64,000 bases of DNA from Atriophallophorus winterbourni. Its lineage: Eukaryota; Platyhelminthes; Trematoda; Plagiorchiida; Microphallidae. The stretch spans positions 1-64,000 of the forward strand of contig JACCGJ010019629.1 in the NCBI GenBank assembly GCA_013407085.1. The letters run 5' to 3'. Within the stretch, counting starts at the first letter, position 1. Each line of letters opens with the position of its first letter. The position numbers and the translations under genes are program-made. This document shows positions 11,913-21,933 of the stretch, in pieces. The notes under the pieces are model-generated. The model made no database searches. It worked only from the letters and a program-made list of their open reading frames with translations, and was not told where the DNA came from.

Positions 11913-12150
11913 AGAGAAATTTATTTTTATTTTCCAGCATCATTCATAACGAGGTGCTCCCTAATTACAAACCAGATAATCACTTTGCGTCCCGATCATC
12001 GAAGATATCCAAATAACAATAAGAAAAAACGCTTTGGCCGTGGTGGTTGCTTCTCTGCATCTTTTGACCGAAAGAACTTCTGGACGCTCGATTGGCTCCT
12101 TAGCCACTTACTGTCCTGTGCAACTGAAGCGAACTGAACTGAAAGATATT
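10755..12150 (+). mobile_element. CR1-2: 5'-truncated CR1-like element with intact 3' tail
   Basis: It starts inside the RT (EFSYALDSV, palm domain), runs through the polymerase and C-terminal region and ends in a CTGAA-type short-repeat tail at 12121-12143. The 3' UTR contains the TCACC...GGTGA hairpin at 11898-11912 and the terminal consensus 'CTGGACGCTCGATTGGC' shared with CR1-6 and CR1-7. Confidence 0.75.
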
Positions 12151-12249
12151 TATGTATTATTTTGCTTGCTAGTCAATGCTGCAGTGTCTGTGTTATGGTA
12201 CACTAAATGTTATTTGAAGCGATCACTGCTTTTATTCACCATACAATGT

Positions 12250-12255
12250 TAAGGT
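12250..12255. repeat. putative target duplication of Gypsy-1, left copy
   Basis: TAAGGT precedes the left LTR and also follows the right LTR at 21436-21441. Because the LTR edge may include TA, the true duplication is 4 to 6 bp (AGGT at least). Confidence 0.65.
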
Positions 12256-12520
12256 TTTAGCGGTTGATCCAGCGAAGATTTCACCACTTACTGCGTACGC
12301 CTTCTGATTATTGTACCCAACAAATCGGAACACACTCCTCAACGTAACACAGCCTACAGATCCAAAACAATCAGACGATAGACTTATCCCAAAGCAGAAC
12401 ACTTGAGTAGCGTGAATAGTATAATAAAATTGTGTACATATTTACATGTATCATTATGACAAAACAAATGACAAAATATGTAGGATTAATATAATAAAAT
12501 ATACAAGGATGAAAACACCA
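12256..12520 (-). repeat. Gypsy-1 3' LTR
   Basis: 265 bp, aligned base for base with 21169-21435, with clear divergence (scattered substitutions and small indels). Its inner edge is preceded on the minus strand by a purine-rich stretch (about 12521-12540), a plausible polypurine tract. Confidence 0.8.
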
Positions 12521-12769
12521 TAATACTCCCTTCCTAGAGCGTTCGAAGAGAGTAAAATGCTCGAAACGAAAAGTTAATCCGCGTAGTCTGCAAGATTTGC
12601 AGGCCACCTGACTCTCCGACCTGATCAAGTTTTTTTTAATTGGGGAGGGTGTGTCAGAAGATGGAACAGTGAGTTCACACGTCTCGATCGATTGGATTGA
12701 CTGAGGTACACTGGGGAAAAGAGGAATGGGCGAGCTTAAAGAAAAACTGTCAACATCGAAGGTACCACT

Positions 12770-13674
12770 TCAGGTGTGAACGTTTGAGGGTGGAGTTTCG
12801 TCGCACACTGGTTCGATAGAAGATGCTCCAAAATGGCCAATAGAAACCGTATCTTTAGCACCATTTTTCTCGATGACGATGTATTTGGCAAAGCGGCTAA
12901 TGACTATGAAGGGTCCAGTGTATGGGGCTTGCAGTGGTTTGCGCGTGTGATCAGTTCGAATAAAGACAAACGCACATGACTGTAAATCACTGGGAAAGTA
13001 AAACGTTACGATTGTATTAGCGAGTGGGGGTGGCACGCGATTGACGAATGAATGATCGTAAGCGACTGACATAATTAGGAACAGTGATGTCTGCTGCTAC
13101 GTCATGGGGTGCGATCAATTCACCAAGGAGGCGGAGTGTAGTGCCGTAAACAAATTCTGCCGCGGAACAACCGAGATCTTCTTTGACAGTAGCACGTATA
13201 CCAAGGAGGATCAATGGCAGGTTCTCTGCCCAATTTTCCGCATTAAATCACTGCGGCTTTTATCTGTTGGTGGAACCGTTCAACAAGTCCGTTAGCGCAA
13301 GAATGGTAAGCTGCTTTTTCTATGTGATTAGCACCTAGAACAATAGTAAAAACCTGAGATTCACGATCCGTAGTAATCGTTGATATGACACCATTATCGC
13401 TGATCCAAATTTGCAGAAAAGTTTTTGCTATGGTTTTTGCTGTAATATTAATAATCGGGATGGCCATAGGCCAGCAGCTGAAACGGTCGACACAAGCTAA
13501 AATGTATGTGAAACCATTAAAGATAGCCAAAGGACCGACAATGTCGAGATGAACATGCTGAAATCGTTGACGCTGTGGAGGAAAAGATATTGGGGCATTG
13601 ATAGTATGACGTTGCACTTTTCTGCGTTGACAATGGATACAGGCTTTCGTCGAATTTTGAATATGCGTGTGCAT
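12770..13674 (-). pseudogene. Gypsy-1 integrase
   Basis: The minus strand reads an HHCC-type end (ACIHCQRRK), then the DDE core: HVHLDIVGPL (first Asp), TTDRESQVF (second Asp) and NGLVERFHQQIK (Glu). The frame changes near 13243. The C-terminal domain (12770-13072) contains PYTGPFIVISRFAKYIVI, the GPY-like module of Gypsy integrases. It would insert the cDNA into host DNA; frameshifts prevent this. Confidence 0.8.
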
Positions 13675-13915
13675 TTTTTGCTAAACAAAGAAATCGGTGA
13701 TCAACTTACGAGTAGCACGAATACCGGGGTGGGAAAAAGAATGAAAGTGTTCAAAAATAGACTTTTTCAGGAACTTTGGTTCTAAAGGACGGGGATGGTA
13801 GGTGGAAAAATCACATAATAAATTCAAAATCGAACTGGGATAGGGACAGTTTGAAGTCTAAAATATGAGGTAGATTGATATTGCTGTAAGTCACTGTCAT
13901 GTTGCTAAGCCTCTG

Positions 13916-14164
13916 CTAAATGCTTGAAATCGAATTCCATCGACTGATTGCGGTGAGTTGCATGCAAGAAAATGCATCTGCAACTGTGTTCGATGAAGCA
14001 GACAGATAACGTATATCACTCGTAAATTGCGAAATATAGTCAAGTTGACGTATCTCACGGGGTGAATATCTATCAGCTGTAGCCGAGAGGGCAAACGTCA
14101 AAGGCTTGTGATCAGTCCAAACAGTGAAATTGCGGCCTTTGAGCAAATGCCGAAAATGGTTCAA
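13916..14164 (-). pseudogene. Gypsy-1 RNase H, C-terminal part
   Basis: NHFRHLLKGRNFTVWTDHKPLTFAL and YISQFTSDIRYLSASSNTVADAFS are the C-terminal half of a Gypsy RNase H (TDHKPL and the AD-SR type end of the domain). The N-terminal half lies at 16115-16387. The two parts are separated by CR1-3. Confidence 0.8.
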
Positions 14165-14174
14165 TTGTTTTCCT

Positions 14175-16100
14175 CACAGTTTCAAGGCGTACAACGCCGA
14201 GATTATAACTCCAACGCCTCTGCGCATCACTTCAATGTGTACTCGCTGATCGCCCCCTCTGCACCGGCCTTACATTCGAGGTACACCATGTCGAGAATAT
14301 ATTGGCCAGCCTATCTTACAACAAGTCGGCAGGGCCCGATAGCATCCATCCACGAATGATCAGACTGCTAGCGCCTATATTAGCTGTGCCGATCACAGAA
14401 ATTTTCACATCATCCCTCAGTCAGGGTACCCTTCTTTTGGACTGGAGAACAGCCGTTGTAGTGCCTATCCATAAAAGAGGAGCTTCCTCGGTGGTCAATA
14501 ATTACTAGTGTACTATGTAAGGTTATGGAAAGATTGATCCGCGATAAAATATGTAGATATCTAACCAAACACTCTTTTGAATGGCGTACAACACGGCTTT
14601 CTAAAAAGTAGGTCATGTCTGACAAATTTGTTATGCTTTCTAAACGAGGTTACTAAGAGGATGGATGATGGTATAGCTGTAGAAGTCTTCTACCTCGACT
14701 TTAGTTAGGCTTTTGATTCAGTCAACCATAGGCTCTTTCTTCTCAAACTCTCAGCCACAGGAGTATCAGAGAAGCTTCTGGGCTGGATTCGAGCATTCCT
14801 CAGCGACCGTTCCTTTACTGTCAGGATGGATGATACTTACCCCGCAAGTGCCCATGTAACTAGTAGGGTTACCCAGGGCTCAGTCTTGGGGCCGTTGCTG
14901 TTCCTCATCTTCATTGATGATCTAGCCAACCAACTGCGGTCACCCTATCATATGTTTGCTGACGACAGTAAAATTGTCGGTAGGTCAGATAACTCCGATC
15001 TTATAAGTGACGTGGAAGCTGTAACAGCATGGGCGGTTAAGTGGGACCTTCCCCTTAACCTAGATAAGAGTCACTTGCTCTCTACACTGGCAGGCAACAT
15101 GATTGTGCCTACGCCCTCAGCTCACACGGAGTTCCGTAGGGTGAAGTCTACTAAGGACCTAGGAATCGTAGTCTCCGCAAACTTTAAGTGGGCTGACCAA
15201 TGTGCTGCTGCAGCTCAAAGGGCCAGAAGGGAACTCTTTCGACTACGTTCAGCCCTCACTTGCAGAAAAGCTGAGGTGCTATTGCCCCTCTACAAGGCAA
15301 TAGTAAGGCCACATTTAGAATACTGTATTCAGGCTTGGAAGCCGTATTACCAGAAGGATATCGTGCAGCTAGAAAAGGTACAGAAGCTGACCACTCGCAT
15401 GATCGAGGGGTTAGCATACACCAATTATGAAAATCGTCTATTAGCACTGGGACTTTTCTCATTTAGGTAGAAGCAACATAGGGGGAATCTTATAGAGACC
15501 TTTAAGGTTGTCAAAGGATTAAGTTGTCTCGAATTTGATGACTTCTTTCGGTTCTCTCCTTTGGTTGGTACACGAGGGCACAGTCTTAAGCTAAGTAAAC
15601 AGCACACCAGGCTCGAATCCGAAACGCACTTCTTCAGCATCCGTAGAGTGAACGCGTGGAACTCACTTCTCGCAGAACTAATCATGACAACTTCAGTAAT
15701 TGCGTTCAAACATGGGCTGGACGAACGGTGGCAGGTGCTCTTCCCGGAGCATTACCCTTAAGACCAAATCTCTCCATACTCATGATAAAAAAACACAAAA
15801 ATATTCGAAAAACATTTTGAAACACAGAAAGAGTTTCTTTTTTATTTTTTCGTTTTTGTGGAAATAAACCGCTGTTCATCGTTTTTCATTCCATTGGAAT
15901 GCAACATGCATAACTCTCTCACCTTTCGGTGATGAGTCTTCTCCCATCTTTCATTCACAGTTACACACGCCTGTGTTACTTACGAATCAATCCTGGTAGT
16001 GGCGGGTTTTTTCTAGCACAACTCCGAAAGAATCTGGGCACTCGTTCCGACTTGGTCGACTATCACCCTGTGATACTGATACTGATACTGATACTAGCAA
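14175..16100 (+). mobile_element. CR1-3: CR1-like element nested in Gypsy-1 RNase H
   Basis: It is 5'-truncated, starting in the region upstream of the RT fingers (FQGVQRRD), and runs to a TGATAC-type tandem tail at 16071-16095. Gypsy-1 RNase H coding sequence lies on both sides. The 3' UTR has the TCACC...GGTGA hairpin at 15919-15932, and the last 60 nt align with the ends of CR1-2 and CR1-6. Confidence 0.85.
14230..15761 (+). pseudogene. CR1-3 reverse transcriptase
   Basis: NKSAGPDSIHPRMIRLLAPIL at 14317 (fingers), VEVFYLDFS with a stop then AFDSVNHRL near 14700, QGSVLGPLLFLIFIDDL near 14877, and FADDSKIVG near 14957 (catalytic box). A long clean stretch at 14826-15470 includes KDLGIVVSANFKWADQCAAAAQRA and HLEYCIQAWKPYYQKDIVQLEKVQ. 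After a stop at 15468 the final block has GTRGHSLKLSKQH and FPEHYP. Frameshifts and several stops upstream of 14820 inactivate it. Confidence 0.8.
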
Positions 16101-16114
16101 TATATACCTAACGA

Positions 16115-17013
16115 TTCACGATCGAATGTGCTGTAACGTGTCAGGGCGGGTTGGAGACGACGGGAAAAGAATGCAAGCGGTTCAACAACACCGTCAATAA
16201 TTTGCTGGATGACATCACCGACTGCTGCTCAAGATGCATCAGTGGCAAGCAAAAGTGAATCATGAGGATTCCTAGACATGTTGGATAATAAAGGTGCTTC
16301 ATTTAATGCGATCTTTAATCTTTGAAACGATCCGACAGTATCAGCATTCATTTTAAATTGTTGCTCATTTCCGCGTGACACATCAGTCATTGGTTCAGAT
16401 ATGTTAGCACAATCGGGAATGAATCTTCGGTAGTAATTGAGTAAACCATGAAATCGACGTAACTGTCGAAGGGAATTGAGACATGGATAGTCGTTAATGG
16501 ACGACAGTTTATCGGACAAGGGCGAATGTTGTTTTGATCGACGTGATGTCCCAAGATTTCAAGAGCAGCGACACCAAACAGGCATTTATCCGGGTCAACC
16601 ACCACGCCAAACTGTGAAAGTCGCTGAAACACCGAACGCAGATGTACTGCATGTTCCACTTCAGACGAACTAGCAAAAATGAGGACGTCATCAATGTATA
16701 CATGAACAAAAGATAATCCTTGGAAAATGGGCCATGAATCTTTGGAAGGTTTGAGCAGCGTTGCGTAAACCAAATGGCATTCTTGAAAATTTGTAAAGAC
16801 CAAAGGGTGTAGTGATGGCTGTTTTCGGAATACCTTCATCGGCGACATGTATCTGGTGGTAAGCACGCACCAGGTCCAGTTTGGAGAACAATGCAATGGA
16901 AGTGCGAAGTCGTGTATGTGGGGTATATGGTAACGATCGAGAACAGTAACTCTGTTAAGAACGCGGTAATCTCCACATGGACGCCAGGCGTCAGTTTTAT
17001 TCTTCTCTACCAT
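16115..17013 (-). pseudogene. Gypsy-1 reverse transcriptase and RNase H N-terminal part
   Basis: On the minus strand: [30 protein letters not shown] (16691-16891 frame), [25 protein letters not shown], then [11 protein letters not shown] with the YIDD catalytic box, [14 protein letters not shown], and [19 protein letters not shown]. RNase H begins with LLLATDAS and continues to the CR1-3 junction with FFSRRLQPALTRYSTFDREL. Frameshifts near 16890, 16690 and 16510 break the ORF. The sequence is typical of the CsRn1 lineage. Confidence 0.8.
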
Positions 17014-17353
17014 GTGAAAAGGCTTGCTTGAGACGATTTGGATGGCCGTATGATTCCAAGTTCAAGCATGTATTCGAACTCACGCTGTGCGACATCGAAC
17101 TTGTTCTTAGCCAAACGACGGGGCCTGTTTAACACTGAAGAACCACGGGTCGGAATATGGTGTTTGACATCATGTGTAACACTATTAGATTGCGAAACTG
17201 GCTTAAAAACAACGGAAAATTCTGTCAGTAAGTAACTGAACTATGATGGGATGTCAGGGGTAAGTACTCGAATGGTTCAGATGGGGGAATCACAGAAGTT
17301 AACAAACGAATTAATCTTTGTTGAATTGTCAATTAGTTTATGTGTTTGGAAGA

Positions 17354-17640
17354 TCAAAATGAAAAAAGGAAATCTGCACCCAGAATTGGTACTTTGACAT
17401 CGGCGAGTGTGAAAATCCATCGATGGTTACGTCTGAGACCTGAATCGACAGAAAGTGATCTCTGACGAAAAGTAGAAATTTTCGTGCCGTTTGCCGCGTA
17501 TAACGTCAACAAAGACGGGTTCTTGCGTTCCATATTGGATGGTGGGATGACGATAATTTTGGCACCCGTGTCGATGAGGAATCGCATTTTAGTGGCCCTG
17601 TCGGTAACGTAGAGGAGACAGTGTTGAAGGGTGCCAGATA
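17354..17640 (-). pseudogene. Gypsy-1 aspartic protease
   Basis: RFLIDTGAKIIVIPPS carries the DTG catalytic triad. The block ends with VPILGADFL, matching the ILG.DFL motif that follows the flap in retroviral-type proteases. It lies between the gag zinc box and RT, as expected. Confidence 0.75.
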
Positions 17641-17652
17641 GAGCTGCCGTGT

Positions 17653-18115
17653 CTACTGCCTGGCTTCGCGGTTTCCTTGCATGGTCAAATTTGAGTCATA
17701 AGTACAAGGTGGCGAGGAATGCAGGCCTTTTGCACCGAATCGACGATGATAATAGCAAAAACGCAATCTGTTGGAACGATTGGTAGATCTTTTCTTGGGC
17801 TGACGAGGACGATGATTTCGAAAGTAACTACGGGATCGTGCGATGTTTTGTACTTTCAGTGACAAGTTATGGAACATTAATTTTAACTCTTTAAAATTGC
17901 TAGGAGTCTGTGTATTGGAATTTTCCTCACTCGTGTGTCTGACGTGAGTCAATGTCACGCTGTTTGAGATATCGCGAATTTAGTTTGCAATGAGTGCCAA
18001 GTGTTGGAGACTGGTGTGCTTGTCCATAATGGCTAAGACTTTGCGGACGACTGCTGCAAGACTCTGCTGCAATAATACACGAATGATTTTGACAAAGTGA
18101 TTCAAAGTGATTCAA
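17653..18115 (-). pseudogene. Gypsy-1 gag C-terminal part with CHCC zinc box
   Basis: FCYYHRRFGAKGLHSSPPC forms a Cys-His-Cys-Cys box (C.YHRRFG...C.PPC) rather than the usual CCHC knuckle. This is the hallmark of CsRn1/Kabuki gag proteins. Upstream (17927-18115, shifted frame) VRKVLAIMDKHTSLQHLALIANKI corresponds to the capsid C-terminal half. CR1-4 separates it from the N-terminal half at 20690-21103. Confidence 0.8.
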
Positions 18116-18229
18116 AGTTGTAATGGTCTAAAAAGCATTAAGCTTAACAATAACCATAGGATATAGTTATGAGTTATATACAATGAAAAGAAGAACAAAA
18201 AAGAAGAATAACAGGGAAACTCATATTGT

Positions 18230-18345
18230 TTAAATCGTATCAAAGTTAGGGTTTTCTCTCAAATATTTGTCCAAATTAGTTTTAAAAATATCCAGGTTGG
18301 CTGAGTGTGTAACAATGGAGAGGAGAGTGTTCCATGTGGAGCTTA
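18230..18345 (-). pseudogene. CR1-4 ORF2 last codons, split off by CR1-5
   Basis: YAIRVSSTWNTLL and LDIFKTNLDKYLRENPN continue the reading NSILNCRRF found at 18860 on the other side of CR1-5. Its 3' UTR and repeat tail lie at 18090-18229. Confidence 0.75.
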
Positions 18346-18860
18346 CACGTATAGCATATGAATATCTGGTGACCGGGGTATACAACAGGCCATACGAGGA
18401 GCGGATTGCAACACTGAACCACTTTGACTTTTCGTACCGTCGTCTCAGGGGTGACTTGATCCTGCTTTTCAACATTCTGCATACAGTGGATCACCCACTT
18501 GAACACCTGTTTCGTCGGCAAGAAGCACGTGGTAGCAGATCGCATGGATACGAGTTAACTATTCCACACTCCAGATCAAATTGTCGAAGGTTTTTCTTTG
18601 CTGTCAGAGTCTGTTTTCTATGGAACTCCCTGCCCCCACATATCATTTGCGCAACAAGCCTGAACATGTTCAAGGCTGAACTTGACAAGTATATGTTGAC
18701 CAAACCCAACCTTGCACCTGAATACACGTGCTGACTTTCCATGTGTATAAAACATTTGTGTTGTTTTTATGAATTCCGTATATTTTTAATCTGTGGTTAC
18801 TGTAAAGTATTTACTTTTTGGACCATTGAAACTTTGAATTACTTTGAATTACTTTGAATC
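18346..18860 (+). mobile_element. CR1-5: short 3'-end CR1 copy nested in CR1-4
   Basis: The coding remnant (RPYEERIATLNHFDFSYRRLRGDLILLFNILH, CRRFFFAVRVCFLWNSLPPHIICATSLNMFKAELDKYML) has a single clean frame to the stop at 18734, then a 3' UTR ending in a GAATTACTTT-type repeat tail at 18825-18860. Only the last 130 codons or so of ORF2 are present. The same 3' end occurs at 47735-48187 and 50460-50790. Confidence 0.8.
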
Positions 18861-20497
18861 TTCGACAGTTTAGTATTGAATTGGGAATAAGCACTGTAAG
18901 TTCATGTTTCCGACGGGCATGGGGTGGCGAGCGTGTGAAAAGTTTGGACAAGGGATGGTTGTGGACGTGCATAATGTTGTACATCAGTATGAGGTCACCT
19001 CTTAGTCCACGGCATCGAAAGTCTAAAAGATTGAGACTCCTCAAACGTTCTTCGTATGGTTAAGCAGCTTGTCCGGGTACAAGCTTTGTGGTTCGGTGGT
19101 AAATACGCTGCAGAAGATTGATGTCTTTCTGAATCCAGGGTGACCAAGCCTGAACAGCGTACTCCATCGCTGGTCTCAGATAAGTGTTCATGATGAGGGG
19201 TACTGACTGATTCGAGAATCTGCCGAAAATTCGTTTGAATAACGCCAATACTTGTGAGGCCTTTTTGTACACCGCTTTGCACTGCAGTGAAGCCTTACGA
19301 CTTGAACTGGTACAGACACCCAAATCCTCCTCTTCAGTTATCCAGACGAGTTGGTGGGACCGAAGAGTGTAGTTGCAGTTCACGGTCTTTCCAATGTTTA
19401 ACGCCTTGCACTTTTGAAAGTTGAAGGGTAGTTCGTTTCTGAGAGACCAATCGTGCCATGTGTTTAGATTTTTCTGCAACATTTCACAGTCGTCATTTGT
19501 ACGTATGCTTCTTCAAAGCTTGATATCGTCTGCAAATAACATAATCTTGCATTTAACACGCTCGGGAATGTCGTTTGCGTAGATAAAAAACAAAATCGGT
19601 CCGAGGACCGAACCCTGGGGCACTCCGCTCGTAATTTTAAATGATTTCGATAAGGCGCCGTCAAATCTGACTTGGGCACTCCTGTCGCGTAAATAGTTTT
19701 CTAGCCAAACAAGAAGTTTTCCTGTTATCCGTGTAATTCAAGTTTCTGGATTAGAGCACTATGATTGACGCGGTCGAAAGCCTTTGACATGTCTAAAAAG
19801 CATGCGTGGATGGAGTAACCATTGTCCACACATTCAGTCCAGTCGTTTAAGGTAAGCAAGAGATCAGATAGACATGAGTGATATTTCCTGAAACCGTGCT
19901 GTTCAGCCGCAAGTAGTCTATTGGTCTCGAGGTGATTGGTGATCTTTTCTGCTACTAAACTCTCTAAAACTTTAGAAATTACTGGCAACAACGTAACTGG
20001 TCCATAGTTCGCAGCGTCTGATCGATTCCCACCCTTGTAGATTTCCATTCCGCGGGAACGATATTATTTTCGAGCGAAATTTGGAATAACGTGCTGAGTG
20101 GACTACACAATGAGGATGCACATTGTTTGAGAATAAAAGGAGTGATTCCATCTACTCCTGGTGACTTTGTGGTATTCAAACGAAGAAGTCTGAGCATGAC
20201 ACACTCATTGTTTATCGAGATTTTGTTTGGTATCTCATCGGAAAAGCCGATCAAATGCGGCGTAAAATGCCCTGTTTCCTTGGGACTAAAAACTTGGCAG
20301 TAGTAACCTGCAAGAACTTCGGCAGCTTCGGACGCAGTTGTAGTTAGACCATGAGGTGTGCTTGGTGCTGAGATTCCTGGTTTCATTTTTGTTGTGGTGT
20401 TAACAATCTGGTACAGGACTTTGGGATTCCGCTCCATTATGGTCAGTAGTCTTGCCTGCTGAGACTGCTTGTCCTCAACAGACGATATGATTTCCAA
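18860..20497 (-). pseudogene. CR1-4 reverse transcriptase
   Basis: Linker and fingers at 19979-20497 (PKVLYQIVNTTTKMKPG, TTKSPGVDGITPFILKQC, then a frameshift). The palm at 19725-20048 has NYGPVTLLPVISKVLESLV, QHGFRKYHSCLSDLLLTLNDW and ACFLDMSKAFDRVNHSAL. The catalytic region near 19540-19650 is out of frame. The C-terminal part at 19060-19482 reads NELPFNFQKCKALNIGK, MEYAVQAWSPWIQKDINLLQRI, followed by LRGDLILMYNIMH in another frame. The last C-terminal codons (YAIRVSSTWNTLL, FKTNLDKYLREN) lie beyond CR1-5, at 18230-18345. Confidence 0.75.
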
Positions 20498-20689
20498 TTA
20501 TATGGCATCGGATTCTGGACATAGTTTCTCCATACACCTTTGCGTATCTCAACCCACTTCCTTGTGCGGCTTCTCAATGTGAAGGTAAATCGTTTTTTCG
20601 CTGTCTTTGGCACAAATCTGGAATGTAGTTTTATTTCATCACAGAGCTTTTCTATGAAGTTTACCCAAGTTTAACCACAGGCTTGTCTC

Positions 20690-21103
20690 CTTGAAATTGG
20701 AGCATGTGTCGCAGGTGTTGTGACGGAGTGTGATCACCCATTTCTACGCCGGACAAAAGTTTCCGTAGGTCTTGCTCGTCAGTAGACGTGAGATGATGGC
20801 ATGTTCAAGAGCATCGTACGAATTATCAGCAGGACGGTTGCATATTGAATCAGCAACCTCCTTTGCGACTGACGGTGGCAACATACCAACTACACGATTA
20901 TACTGAGCTCGTTGAGTTTTTACGCGGTAAGACTCGAATATTGCTTCGATTTGTGCGAACCAGAGGCGAGGGTGGTTCATAGCAAAAGAGGGAAGGCTAA
21001 ACTGCGACATAGCGTCTGTAGAAATGTCCTCAGATGGAGTATCAGAAAATGCTGAATTAAGATCCATTTCAAAAATGAAGAATATATATGACAGCAACAT
21101 CAA
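20690..21103 (-). pseudogene. Gypsy-1 gag N-terminal part
   Basis: The minus strand from the likely start MDLNSAFSD (about 21067) reads HPRLWFAQIEAIFESYRV, RAQYNRVVGMLPPSVAKEVADSI and YDALEHAIISRLL, the conserved capsid N-terminal part of CsRn1-like gag. After a frameshift near 20760 it continues LLSGVEMGDHTPSQHLRHML and stops at the CR1-4 junction. Confidence 0.8.
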
Positions 21104-21150
21104 AATAAATGGGAGTATATGGTAAGAACGAAAATTTCAAAAAGAAAATT

Positions 21151-21165
21151 GTTCGGGGCTCACCA
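21151..21165 (-). promoter_or_regulatory. Gypsy-1 putative primer binding site
   Basis: Three bases inside the 5' LTR the minus strand reads TGGTGAGCCCCGAAC. This starts with the TGG expected of a tRNA 3' CCA complement and resembles the complement of a eukaryotic tRNA-Trp 3' end with one extra base. CsRn1 is recalled as using tRNA-Trp; I cannot confirm this here. Confidence 0.55.
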
Positions 21166-21168
21166 ATT

Positions 21169-21435
21169 TGTAGCGGTTGATCCAGCGGAGATTTCACCAC
21201 TAACTGCATACGCCTTCTGATTATTGTATCCAACAAATCGGAAACACACTTCTCAAACGTAACGCGGCATACAAATCCAAAACAATAGACGGATAGACTT
21301 GTCCCAGAGCAGAACACGTGAGCAGCGTGAATAATATATTCAAATTGTGTAAATATTTACAACTATCATTGAAACAAAACAAATGACAAAATATATAGGA
21401 TTAACATAATAAAATAGACAATTATGAAAACACCA
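21169..21435 (-). repeat. Gypsy-1 5' LTR
   Basis: 267 bp, homologous to 12256-12520. On the minus strand it begins TGGTGTTTTC and ends GCTACA (TG...CA). It is followed on the plus strand by TAAGGT, the same six bases that precede the left LTR. Confidence 0.8.
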
Positions 21436-21868
21436 TAAGGTAATGTTAATTGAACGGTGTTTTAGTTGTATATTAGATTTTATAAGCTTGAAAAGATGCT
21501 TCAGCGCTCTATACCGCGAAAGTCAAAGTGAATTCTATTTTATTTTTCTTCGTAACCGGTTACTATATCCTTATGCTGTGATCATTTTTTCAATAAATCC
21601 GAAAAATAACGCCTATTGTAGATTCACTTGTTCGCTGAGATACTCAATAAGTTTCAATATTTTATTACGGCGTGCGAAGCGAAAATGCTTTTAAAACCAG
21701 TGTTCAGGTTCAGTTCAGGTTGCACAGGACGATAAGTGGCTAGGTCGCCAATCGAGCGTCCAGATTTCTTCCGGTGGTATGCCAAAAAGAGCGCCCACCA
21801 CTTCAAACAAAATAGTTCACAGATTTCTTCTGGTAGGATGGTTACCTGGAATGTAGAGCAAAAACTCC

Positions 21869-21885
21869 CCTCACCAAAGGTGAGG
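21869..21885 (-). promoter_or_regulatory. CR1-6 3' UTR hairpin
   Basis: CCTCACC and GGTGAGG form a 7-bp stem around a 3-nt loop, at the same distance from the 3' end as in CR1-2, CR1-3 and CR1-7. The stem is kept while the loop varies, so an RNA-level role in RT recognition is inferred. Confidence 0.6.
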
Positions 21886-21933
21886 AGACATTATGCATTT
21901 CAAAGACCAGGTAAATACAATATCATTACTCAA

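Larger units (their letters stand above)
18095..20695 (-). mobile_element. CR1-4: CR1-like element nested in Gypsy-1 gag
   Basis: It runs from a linker between endonuclease and RT (near 20690) to a tail of ACTTTGAATC units at 18090-18120. Gypsy-1 gag coding sequence flanks it on both sides. It belongs to a different CR1 subfamily from CR1-2/3/6, as its RT and 3' tail differ. It contains CR1-5 in opposite orientation at 18346-18860. Confidence 0.8.
12256..21435 (-). mobile_element. Gypsy-1: CsRn1-like Ty3/Gypsy LTR retrotransposon with nested LINEs
   Basis: Order on the minus strand: 5' LTR (21435-21169), primer site, gag, protease, RT, RNase H, integrase, 3' LTR (12520-12256). The gag zinc box is the CHCC type and the RT is closest in style to CsRn1/Kabuki elements, first described from Clonorchis. 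It is interrupted by CR1-3 in RNase H and by CR1-4 in gag; CR1-5 lies within CR1-4. Flanking TAAGGT copies support a single original insertion. All ORFs are broken. Confidence 0.85.
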
